Source of the DNA: Dactylosporangium sucinum
GTDB lineage: Bacteria > Actinomycetota > Actinomycetes > Mycobacteriales > Micromonosporaceae
NCBI RefSeq assembly: GCF_014647515.1
Contig: NZ_BMPI01000024.1
Location: 246-64,245 of the forward strand
Direction: 5' to 3'
DNA: 64,000 nt
Shown here in pieces: positions 14,581-21,678 of the stretch. Below the pieces are notes generated by a model. That model did no database searches. It was not told where the DNA came from and was given only the letters and a program-made list of their open reading frames with translations. Position 1 is the first letter of the stretch; every line of letters starts with the position of its first letter. The position numbers were made by a program, and so were the translations under genes.

Positions 14581-16887
14581 ATGCGTGTTCATCGCCCTAC
14601 CCTCAAACACCTCCTGCCACTGCTCGCCGCCGTCACGCTCGCCGTCACGCTGCTCGCCGCGCCACCCGCGGCCGCCGCGGCCGACAAGTGCGGCGGGACG
14701 CTCGCGTTCGGCGAGGTCGCCGTCTGTTCGGCGCTCACCACCGAGCCGGACGTCTTCACCGTCACCACGACCCGGGCCAACGACAAGCTGTTCGTGATGA
14801 CCAGCGGCGGCACCGGCTCGCCGGTCGGGTTCACGCTCGTCGACCGGCAGGGCACGGTGCTGTGCTACCTGCACACCCGCGAGTGCCAGCTGGCGAAGGC
14901 GGGCACCTACACGATCAGGGCCGCGCTGCAGTATGGCGAGAGCGGCAACTACAGCATCTCGGTCGAGTCCATGCGCACGCCGTCCGCGTGCACGACGCTG
15001 CCCGGCACGTTCTTCTCGTTCGCCTCGACCGGCGTGACCGGGACCCTGCCGACCGGCTCGGCGGGCACCTGCTTCCGGTTCCACCAGCCGGTCGGCAGCG
15101 TGCTGCAGCTGTGGGCGCCGGCGAGCGGGTCGGTCCAGGGGACGATCCTCGACGGGCAGTTCCAGCCGGTCTGCATGGTCCGCTACGCGCAGGTCTGCAA
15201 GCTGGCCACGCCGGGGCCCTACTCGCTGAGCCTCTACGACTACTACGGCGCCGCCTCGCCGTACACGCTGCGGATGGCCCGGATCTCGAACGCGGCCGGC
15301 TGCGCGCCGCTGCAGCTGGCGGCGTTCGGCGACCCGGCCGGCCAGGCCGGCACCGGCAACCTGCCGGCCGGCGACGGCGTCAGCTGTCACCGGCTGCGGA
15401 TGCCGTCCGCCGGGACCGTCGGGATCCGCATCTTCAACTCGCAGAGCCTGTTCTGGCAGCTCTACGACGACGCGGGCAACCTCGTCTGCGACAGCTCCGC
15501 CCTCCGGCCGGCGTGCGGTCTGCCGGCCGCCGGCGACTACACGGTCGTCACCACCAACCGCGACTGGAACCCGGTCAGCTACCGGATCGCCGCGCCGGCG
15601 CTGTTCCGCAACGCGGGCTGCGCGGCCGGCACCGGCCTGTCCTGGGCCCAGGACGCGCTGGTCGTGCACCAGACCTCGGCCGTGCAGACCAACTGCCAGC
15701 CGTTCCACGGCAACGCCGGCGACCGGGTCGTGCTCTACTCGGCGTCGATCAACTACAACTACGTCTCGTCCTGGCTGGTCGACAGCTCGGGCCAGGCGCT
15801 GTGCACGAGCTACAGCCCGGAGGACGGGTGCGTGCTGCCCGCGACCGGCACCTACCGGGTGCTGTCGTTCCTGGCCTACTGGGATTCCAGCAGCACCGAC
15901 GAGGCCTACAAGCTGCAGGTCCGGCGGCTCTCGCAGCCGGCCGGCTGCCCGGTCGTGCGGCCCGGTGCGTACAACGCGGATCCGGCCGGCGCGCTCGGCC
16001 CGGTCCGCTGCCGCATCCTGAACATCGCGACCCCGGGCACCTACGTCGCCCGCGCCTACCGCGCCGACAACACCCTGCTCTACGGATCGGTGTACGACAG
16101 CACGGGCCACCGGGTCTGCGACGACAGCGCGTACTGCCAGATCCCGGCGGCCGGGCGGTACACGATGGTGCTCGACGGGCGGGTGCCCGGCTCGGTCATC
16201 GACAACGACGTCGCCTACGTGACGACGGTGCTGCCGATCGAGCCGTCGGGCTGCCCGGTGGTCGCGGACGACGGCGCCGCCTTCCGGGCCGAGTTCACGG
16301 CGCCGGGTCAGTACCTCTGCCGGCAGCTGCCCGGCGCGGCCGGGTCCCGGGTCGTCGAGCTGCAGCCCACCGACGCGACCGGCTCGGCCAACCCTTCGGC
16401 GTACGTCGTCGACGCGACGGGCGCGTACATCTGCGACGGCGGCTGGCAGCTACGGCAGAGCAGCTGCCAGCTCAACGGCACCGCGCCGTTCTACGCGATC
16501 CTGACCGAGAACGCGGGCAACGCGCCCGGGGCGTTCACGACCGCCTTCCGGCGCGTGGACGGCCCGCCGTCCTGCGCCGAACTGCCGCGCGGCGGCAGCG
16601 GGGCGACGGTCACTGCCGACGCGGACCACTTCGCGTTCTGTTTCACCGTCCCGGCCGGCCAGCACGCGTCCCGCGAGACGTTCACCTGGCAGCGCACGGC
16701 GGGCGCGGGCGCGGCGGCGCTCTCGGTGTTCGACGCGGGCGGACTGCGATACTGCGGGCCGACACCGGCGTACGAGGAGCGCACGGTCACCTGTAGCCTG
16801 CCCGACGGCCCGGTGACCGTGATCCTGGAGACCGGTGCCGTCGCGGGTACCTACGGGATCACCCACAGGGACGGCACCACGCCGTGA
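14581..16887 (+). CDS. Secreted Cys-rich repeat protein, 768 aa
   Basis: A signal peptide (residues 1-34, ending AAPPAAAAADK) precedes about seven imperfect repeats of 100-115 residues. Each unit has a GC-x-L/V opening, a beta-rich middle with a phrase such as WQLYDDAGNLVCD, then C-x-LPAAGDYTVV (variants: CQLAKAGTYTI, CKLATPGPYSL, CVLPATGTYRV, CQIPAAGRYTM). Cysteines are paired per unit, which suggests one or two disulfides per repeat in an elongated beta structure. I know no function; cell-surface adhesion or carbohydrate binding is a guess. GGGGGAG precedes ATG 14581. Confidence 0.85.
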   Translation: MRVHRPTLKHLLPLLAAVTLAVTLLAAPPAAAAADKCGGTLAFGEVAVCSALTTEPDVFTVTTTRANDKLFVMTSGGTGSPVGFTLVDRQGTVLCYLHTRECQLAKAGTYTIRAALQYGESGNYSISVESMRTPSACTTLPGTFFSFASTGVTGTLPTGSAGTCFRFHQPVGSVLQLWAPASGSVQGTILDGQFQPVCMVRYAQVCKLATPGPYSLSLYDYYGAASPYTLRMARISNAAGCAPLQLAAFGDPAGQAGTGNLPAGDGVSCHRLRMPSAGTVGIRIFNSQSLFWQLYDDAGNLVCDSSALRPACGLPAAGDYTVVTTNRDWNPVSYRIAAPALFRNAGCAAGTGLSWAQDALVVHQTSAVQTNCQPFHGNAGDRVVLYSASINYNYVSSWLVDSSGQALCTSYSPEDGCVLPATGTYRVLSFLAYWDSSSTDEAYKLQVRRLSQPAGCPVVRPGAYNADPAGALGPVRCRILNIATPGTYVARAYRADNTLLYGSVYDSTGHRVCDDSAYCQIPAAGRYTMVLDGRVPGSVIDNDVAYVTTVLPIEPSGCPVVADDGAAFRAEFTAPGQYLCRQLPGAAGSRVVELQPTDATGSANPSAYVVDATGAYICDGGWQLRQSSCQLNGTAPFYAILTENAGNAPGAFTTAFRRVDGPPSCAELPRGGSGATVTADADHFAFCFTVPAGQHASRETFTWQRTAGAGAAALSVFDAGGLRYCGPTPAYEERTVTCSLPDGPVTVILETGAVAGTYGITHRDGTTP

Positions 16888-16890
16888 CCG

Positions 16891-16937
16891 GCGGGCGCGC
16901 CCGGCCGAGCCGAGGGACCCCGGCCGGGCGCGCCCGC
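16891..16937. terminator. Strong hairpin between convergent genes
   Basis: GCGGGCGCGCCCGGCC (16891-16906) pairs perfectly with GGCCGGGCGCGCCCGC (16922-16937) over 16 bp with a 15-base loop, between stops at 16887 and 16966. Confidence 0.85.
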
Positions 16938-16965
16938 AGCGCCGACGTCGCGGGCGCGGGCGGGA

Positions 16966-17628
16966 TCAGCGGCGGGCGGCCGGGGGCGTGATCCGGACGC
17001 GCTCGGTGTGCGGGCGGGTCTCGATGTCGGCGAGCTGGCCCACCACCGTGGCGCGCAGGTCGTCGTAGTCGCGGAACGCGTAGTCCCCGAACAGGGCGTG
17101 GCCCGCCCACATCAGGTTGGCGCAGACCTGGGGCGGCACGCTGCCCGTCGCGGCGCCCATGCCCACCAGGGCCACCGAGCGGATGCTGCCGGGCTCGCGG
17201 TCGTTCTGCATGTGGATGGCCTGGAAGGCGGCGGCGCAGGCGAGGGCCACGTTCAGCGTCGCGCTCACGTCCTCGACCGACGCGGTCATCGTCGGGGTCG
17301 AGATGAGGTACCGCGGGTTCGCCGCCCCCGACGCCACGCAGACGGCGCCGCCGATCGGCAGCGAACCGCCGAACTTCGCGCGGATCGCCTTCTGGACGCG
17401 CATCTGGATGCCGGCGCCCAGGTGGCGTTTGATGACCGCGTCGACGCCGCCGTCCATCCGGCCGTGGGAGTTCGTCGGGCTGACCCAGGCGTCGACCTGC
17501 TGGTCGAGGATCGAGCCCTTGGTGATCTGCACGTCCGGGGCGTCGGCGAAGGCGGAGAGCCAGGCCTCGACGACCTTTGCGTTGACGTCGCACAGGACGA
17601 CGCGGAGCGGCTGGTGATCGGCTGTCAT
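16966..17628 (-). CDS. Macro-domain protein (ADP-ribose binding or hydrolase)
   Basis: This 220-aa protein is essentially one macro domain. After a short Rossmann-like strand (LRVVLCDVNAKVVEAWLSAF) come the ligand-loop signatures DAWVSPTNSHGRMDGGVDAV (Asn and Gly-rich loop 1) and VALVGMGAATGSVPP (loop 2, phosphate binding), with IGGAVCVASG between. Macro domains bind ADP-ribose, and several remove it from proteins or DNA. It is divergent from the UDG-ART gene at 17701, so the simplest role is to reverse or block ADP-ribosylation by that enzyme, like DarG with DarT. TATATT at 17637-17642 lies eight bases before the ATG, indicating a leaderless mRNA. Confidence 0.88.
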   Translation of the reverse strand: MTADHQPLRVVLCDVNAKVVEAWLSAFADAPDVQITKGSILDQQVDAWVSPTNSHGRMDGGVDAVIKRHLGAGIQMRVQKAIRAKFGGSLPIGGAVCVASGAANPRYLISTPTMTASVEDVSATLNVALACAAAFQAIHMQNDREPGSIRSVALVGMGAATGSVPPQVCANLMWAGHALFGDYAFRDYDDLRATVVGQLADIETRPHTERVRITPPAARR

Positions 17629-17636
17629 GGGTCACG

Positions 17637-17660
17637 AATATAGAAGAGGCCTCCTATGAT
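17637..17660. promoter_or_regulatory. Divergent promoter region with GAGGCCTC palindrome
   Basis: The minus strand carries TATATT (17642-17637) for the macro gene and the plus strand TATGAT (17655-17660) for the UDG-ART gene. Between the two -10 boxes is the perfect palindrome GAGGCCTC (17646-17653), flanked by ATAG and CTAT. One bound protein could control both genes. Confidence 0.55.
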
Positions 17661-17700
17661 CGGCCCGCAGACGCCCGACCACCCCCACGGAGCCGCCGAG

Positions 17701-19269
17701 ATGACGAGCGACAGCACCGACCCGTTGGCCCTCACCGAGCTGTTCACCGGCGGCGGTGAGCCGTGGCTGCCGCTGCTGCGGCCGGTGATCGAGGCGCAGC
17801 CGGGCGCCGGGACGTTCATCGGGCCGGGCCGCAGCCCGCAGGTCGTGCCGGTGCGGGAGCTGACCTTCCAGGCGCTCAAGCCGCACCCGCCGCACAAGTG
17901 GAAGGTCGTCGTCTTCGGCCAGAACCCGTACCCGCGGCCGGAGAGCGCCACCGGCATCGCGATGTTCGACAACACCTTCCACGACTGGGCCGACAGCCAG
18001 TTCGGCAAGACGGTCAGCATCCGCTGCATCATCAAGGGCGCGGCGATGTGGAAGCACGACATCCCGAAGAAGACGCCGATCGCCGACATCCGGGCGCTGC
18101 TCAAGCGGCACGACACGGTGCAGCCGCCGGAGTGGTTCCAGGCGATGCTCACGCAGGGCGTGCTGCTGCTCAACGCCTCGCTCACCGCGAGCGCCGACGG
18201 CGCCATGGCGACCGACCAGCACACCGCGTTCTGGCGGCCGGTGGTCGAGCGGCTCGTGGAGGAGATCCTGCGGGCCAAGCAGGACGCCGAGAATGAGCAG
18301 GACCGCGGCGTGGTGTTCGCGTGGTGGGGCGCGCACGCGCGCAACCTCAAGTCCCTCGTGCAGCGCCTGCAGCGCAAGTACCCCGGGGTCGAGGTCCGCC
18401 ACATCGACCACTGCAACCCGGCGGCCCAGGGCGACATCTTCTGCGACGGCGACCACTTCGGCCAGGTGAACGCGGCGCTGGCCGGCCTCGGCGCCGACGA
18501 GGTCGACTGGTTGCCGAGCACGGGGTGGAACGCGCAGCGGACGGCGACGGCCGACCGCATGGGCGCGTTCATCGCGTCCACGATGGAGCTGCACAAGCTG
18601 TACCTGGAGCGGCTGGCCAGCGTCAAGGACGAGGGCCTGGCCCTGCCCGCCATCACCGGCGTCTTCGACACGCCGCTCATGGACTTCCGCGAGGCCGTCG
18701 CGCCGGCCGCCAAGGTGCTGTCGGGCCTCGACTGGCACGTCGAGACGTCGCACCGGTTCGGCCTGGCGGCGACCGGCGCCGGCCTGACCGCGGACGAGGC
18801 CGCCGCCCTGTACCTCTACACCTGCGAGTCGGCGTTCTACCGGCAGATCAACGCCACCCTCCGCCACCCCGACCGCGGGCGCCTCGCGCCCTACCTGCCG
18901 TACCTCCGCCTCCTCTTCTCCGCCGTCTCGCGCCTGCCCGCCCGCAAGGAGCCGCTGTGGCGCGGCGTGGCGCTCGACCTGCGCGCGCAGTACCCGCTCG
19001 GCCAGACGGTCACCTGGTGGGGCGTCTCCTCGTGCACGTCGAAGCTCGGCGTGGCCCAGGCGTTCCTCGGCAGCCGCGGCAAGCGGACCCTGTTCGAGGT
19101 GCGCCCCGCCCGGGCCGTGGGCATCCGCAGCTTCTCGGCGTTCACCGGGGAGGAGGAGTTCATCCTCGCCCCCGGCACGCAGCTCGAGGTGACGAACGTG
19201 AAGGCCGAGCGGGGCGGGCTGTGCACGGTCACGCTGACGGAGCTGGACCAGCAGCAGATGGTGTCGTGA
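17701..19269 (+). CDS. UDG-like domain fused to arginine-type ADP-ribosyltransferase
   Basis: The 522-aa protein (from ATG 17701) has two parts. Residues 65-270 match uracil-DNA glycosylase: VVVFGQNPYP (73-78; GQDPYH in family 1, so Asp is Asn75), QGVLLLNASLT (Asn158 uracil pocket), FAWWGAHA (208-213) and HCNPAAQ (His237, HPSP loop). Residues 355-505 match mono-ADP-ribosyltransferases of the R-S-E class: helix ESAFYRQINATLRH, LWRGV (Arg421), GVSSCTS (Ser443/444), SFSAF and GEEEFILAPG with the Glu-x-Glu pair (484/486) typical of arginine transfer. TATGAT at 17655 argues against an in-frame ATG at 17656. Likely a DNA-directed or DNA-sensing ART countered by the macro protein. Confidence 0.85.
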   Translation: MTSDSTDPLALTELFTGGGEPWLPLLRPVIEAQPGAGTFIGPGRSPQVVPVRELTFQALKPHPPHKWKVVVFGQNPYPRPESATGIAMFDNTFHDWADSQFGKTVSIRCIIKGAAMWKHDIPKKTPIADIRALLKRHDTVQPPEWFQAMLTQGVLLLNASLTASADGAMATDQHTAFWRPVVERLVEEILRAKQDAENEQDRGVVFAWWGAHARNLKSLVQRLQRKYPGVEVRHIDHCNPAAQGDIFCDGDHFGQVNAALAGLGADEVDWLPSTGWNAQRTATADRMGAFIASTMELHKLYLERLASVKDEGLALPAITGVFDTPLMDFREAVAPAAKVLSGLDWHVETSHRFGLAATGAGLTADEAAALYLYTCESAFYRQINATLRHPDRGRLAPYLPYLRLLFSAVSRLPARKEPLWRGVALDLRAQYPLGQTVTWWGVSSCTSKLGVAQAFLGSRGKRTLFEVRPARAVGIRSFSAFTGEEEFILAPGTQLEVTNVKAERGGLCTVTLTELDQQQMVS

Positions 19270-20206
19270 GCGGCGCGCCGCCCGGCTGGGAGAGAGCGCG
19301 GGCCAGGGAGCGGACGTGGCGGGCGTCCGTGCCGCAGCAGCCGCCGAAGACGGTCAGCCAGGGCAGGGTGTCACGCAGGCCGCGGTGCAGGCCGCCGAAC
19401 TCGGCGGGGTCGCCGGCGTCCAGGGCCGGGGCCTCGTCCAGCTCGGCGTGGCTGAGGCGGGAGGCGTTGGAGCGCAGGCCGCGGATGCGGTGCGTCCAGG
19501 CCGCCTGCGGGTCGAGCGCCGGCGCGAAGTGGTCGGGGTGGGCGCAGTTGAGCATGTAGTACGCCGGATACCCGTCGGTCGCCTCGTCCGTGCGGACGAC
19601 CGCCTCGGCGAGCGGCATGCCCGTGGGGAGGGTGCCGTCGGTCTCGACGGTGAACGAGATGACGACGGGCCGGCCCTCGGCCCGGGCCGCGCGGGCGACG
19701 CCGATCGCCTCCTCGGGGTACCCCATCGTCATCGCGGTGACGAGGTCGGCGCCCCTGAGCTGGCGGATCTGCACGGCGTGGTACTCGGCGGCGCCGTCGG
19801 TGTCCAGCAGCTGCTCCGGCCGGTAGCCGTCGCTGCGCGGCCCGACGCAGCCGCTCACCACGACCGGCCGGCCGGTCGGCTGCTCGTCGCGGATCCGCAG
19901 GAGCAGCTCGACGGCCTGCCGGTTGGCGCGGGCCAGGCCGGCGGCGTCGTAGCCGAGCTTCGCCGCCCAGCCGGGGCTGGCCCGCCAGGTCGCGGACTCC
20001 AGCACCAGGCCGGTGCCGGCCTGCGCGGCGACCGCCACGTACTCGCGGAAGTAGCCGTCGAGCAGCCGGGTGCCGGCCTCGCCGGACAGCAGCGTGAACG
20101 CGGCGAACTCGGGCAGCTCGGCGCCCTTGTTGAAGATCAGGTCGGTCTCGATGCCGCCGTCGGCCAGGAAGACGTCCGGGCCGAGCTGCGGAAGTTCGTG
20201 GGTCAT
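19229..20206 (-). CDS. Homocysteine S-methyltransferase family protein
   Basis: The 325-aa protein shows the family start FLADGGIETDLIFNKG and the zinc-binding cysteines YMLNCAHP and TVFGGCCGTD near the C-terminus. These enzymes transfer a methyl group, usually from S-methylmethionine or a betaine, to homocysteine to make methionine. The variant start (GGIETDLIF rather than GGxATxLE) suggests a subgroup with a possibly different methyl donor. ATG 20206 has GGAGAGA upstream. It is convergent with the UDG-ART gene and overlaps its last 41 bases. Confidence 0.88.
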   Translation of the reverse strand: MTHELPQLGPDVFLADGGIETDLIFNKGAELPEFAAFTLLSGEAGTRLLDGYFREYVAVAAQAGTGLVLESATWRASPGWAAKLGYDAAGLARANRQAVELLLRIRDEQPTGRPVVVSGCVGPRSDGYRPEQLLDTDGAAEYHAVQIRQLRGADLVTAMTMGYPEEAIGVARAARAEGRPVVISFTVETDGTLPTGMPLAEAVVRTDEATDGYPAYYMLNCAHPDHFAPALDPQAAWTHRIRGLRSNASRLSHAELDEAPALDAGDPAEFGGLHRGLRDTLPWLTVFGGCCGTDARHVRSLARALSQPGGAPLTTPSAAGPAPSA

Positions 20207-20402
20207 GGCGTCTCTCCAAGCGGCCGTGAGCTGGCTGGTCGTGTCCACGTGGGGAGTGCACGGCCCGCGCCGCCAGGCGGTTCGGCGGTGCCGCATACCG
20301 GACAGGATAGTTGCACATGTCACATCGTGTTTCGTAAACATATGTCCGGGTAAGCGGGCAACCGTGGAGACGACCGCGCGAAGTAGCAGCAGGCCAGGGA
20401 CG

Positions 20403-20519
20403 GTGAACGAGGCGCAGCGCGCCGGGGCGGCGGAACCGGAGGACGACCTGTCCTGGCTCGCGCTGGAGAGCGACCCGATCCCGGCCGGACCGCACGCGGA
20501 CCGGCGGTTCGTCCTCTAG
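20403..20519 (+). CDS. Possible small protein, 38 aa
   Basis: The frame gives LSWLALESDPIPAGPHADRR before a stop at 20519, with natural-looking codons. A GTG at 20403 or 20364 could start it; neither has a good ribosome site. Its end overlaps the stop of the HxlR gene on the other strand. It may be the tail of a lost gene. The call is weak. Confidence 0.3.
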   Translation: MNEAQRAGAAEPEDDLSWLALESDPIPAGPHADRRFVL

Positions 20520-20971
20520 CCGGCCGCTCCCGGCCCCGGGAGGACGTCCACGTCGGTGGCGTGCATCGGGCCGCCACACGCCGAACAGACCGGCTCGACG
20601 TGGGCGATCTCGCCGCAGGCCCGGTGGCGGTACAGCACCGGGGGGCCGGCCTCGCCGGCCGTCCAGCGATCGCCCCAGCGCACCATGACCGTGAGCAGGT
20701 CGCACAGCTCCGCGCCCTTGCCGGTGAGGACGTACTCGTGGCGCACCGGCCGCTCGGAGTACTCCCGCCGCTCCAGCACGCCCTGCTCGACCAGCCAGGT
20801 CAGCCGCTGGGTGAGCACCTTGCGGGAGATGCCGAGGTCGCGCTGGAGCTGGTCGAACCGGTTGATGCCCACGTAGACGTCCCGCAGGATCAGCGGCGAC
20901 CAGGGCTCCCCGATGACGTCGAGCGTCCGGGCGATCGAGCACGCCATGGCGGCGAACTGTGTGCGCTGCAT
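20516..20971 (-). CDS. HxlR-family transcriptional regulator
   Basis: This 151-aa protein has the HxlR winged-helix: CSIARTLDVIGEPWSPLILR, RFDQLQRDLGISRKVLTQRL and the wing RREYSERPVRHEYVLTGKG. A C-terminal extension carries ACGEIAHVEPVCSACGG, a possible zinc site. The single Cys in MACSIART is the position used by redox-sensing HxlR proteins such as HypR. It is divergent from the oxidoreductase operon at 21053, and a long inverted repeat between them (20985-21031) is the expected operator. Confidence 0.92.
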   Translation of the reverse strand: MQRTQFAAMACSIARTLDVIGEPWSPLILRDVYVGINRFDQLQRDLGISRKVLTQRLTWLVEQGVLERREYSERPVRHEYVLTGKGAELCDLLTVMVRWGDRWTAGEAGPPVLYRHRACGEIAHVEPVCSACGGPMHATDVDVLPGPGAAG

Positions 20972-20984
20972 GTTCCCGATGATA

Positions 20985-21031
20985 GTTCCCTCAAGAGACT
21001 CATTGGTGTAGCGTGAGTCTCCTGAGGGAAC
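20985..21031. promoter_or_regulatory. HxlR operator, long inverted repeat
   Basis: GTTCCCTCAAGAGACTC (20985-21001) and GAGTCTCCTGAGGGAAC (21015-21031) are inverted copies with 16 of 17 bases matching, separated by 13 bases. Each is followed by ATTGGTG. The site lies between the HxlR start and the start at 21053. Confidence 0.8.
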
Positions 21032-21052
21032 TTATTGGTGGGAGGGTACCCC

Positions 21053-21199
21053 ATGAGCAGGCCACCGGTCGTGACGGCCGACGAGTGGCGGGCCGCGCCG
21101 TACGGCCGCCGGGAGGCGTGGGAGGACTCGCCGGAGGGCTGGCCGCAGACCCCGACGATGCAGTGGCTCCGGCCGCACGACGAATACGAGGTGCGGTGA
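21053..21199 (+). CDS. Small protein, 48 aa, upstream of the oxidoreductase
   Basis: ATG 21053 follows GGGAGGG. The peptide starts MSRPPVVTADEWRAAPYGRR and includes WEDSPEGWPQTPTMQWLRP, rich in Trp and Pro. It ends in TGATG, which couples it to the next gene. The function is unknown; being first in an HxlR-controlled operon, it may act with the oxidoreductase. Confidence 0.65.
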   Translation: MSRPPVVTADEWRAAPYGRREAWEDSPEGWPQTPTMQWLRPHDEYEVR

Positions 21200-21591
21200 T
21201 GACCGCGTTGCCCGAGGGGGTGACCCGCCTGGTGGACGGGGTCAACATCGCCCACATCGCCACCGTGCTGCCGGACGGCGCGCCCCACTCGGTCCCCGTC
21301 TGGATCGACCGCGAGGGCGACCGCCTGGCCGTGCTGACCTCGCTGGGCTCCCGGAAGGCCCGCAACCTGACCCGCGACCCGCGCGTGGCGATCTCGGTCG
21401 TCGACCGCGAGCGCCCCCAGGCGACGGCGCTGATCCGCGGCCGCATGGTCGCGGTCCTGGACGGCGACGAGGGCTGGCGGGTCATCGACCGGATGTCCGC
21501 CAAGTACACCGGCGGCCCGTACCCGCTGCGCACCGACCGCGTGGTGCTGCTGTTCGAGGCCGACCGTGCCGACGCGTACGACTTCGGCTAG
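21199..21591 (+). CDS. PPOX-class F420/flavin-dependent oxidoreductase
   Basis: The 130-aa split-barrel protein reads IAHIATVLPDGAPHSVPVWI, then LTSLGSRKARNLTRDPRVAI, both typical of F420- or FMN-binding PPOX-class proteins in actinobacteria. Such proteins reduce quinones, biliverdin or small electrophiles with the cofactor. Redox-sensing HxlR control next door fits a role in handling reactive compounds. The start overlaps the previous stop (TGATG). Confidence 0.9.
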   Translation: MTALPEGVTRLVDGVNIAHIATVLPDGAPHSVPVWIDREGDRLAVLTSLGSRKARNLTRDPRVAISVVDRERPQATALIRGRMVAVLDGDEGWRVIDRMSAKYTGGPYPLRTDRVVLLFEADRADAYDFG

Positions 21592-21607
21592 TGCGGTGCG
21601 GTGGGGA

Positions 21608-21648
21608 TTGACTTTTAGTTAAGTTTCTTTATCGTTGAGCCTCGATAA
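21608..21648 (+). promoter_or_regulatory. Chitinase promoter with dyad
   Basis: TTGACT (21608-21613) and TATCGT (21630-21635) are 16 bases apart. The -10 overlaps an inverted repeat, TTATCG (21629-21634) and CGATAA (21643-21648), a likely regulator site. The stretch is unusually AT-rich for this genome. Confidence 0.6.
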
Positions 21649-21678
21649 GACCTTCTGCTCCTCATCATGGAGGCAGTG

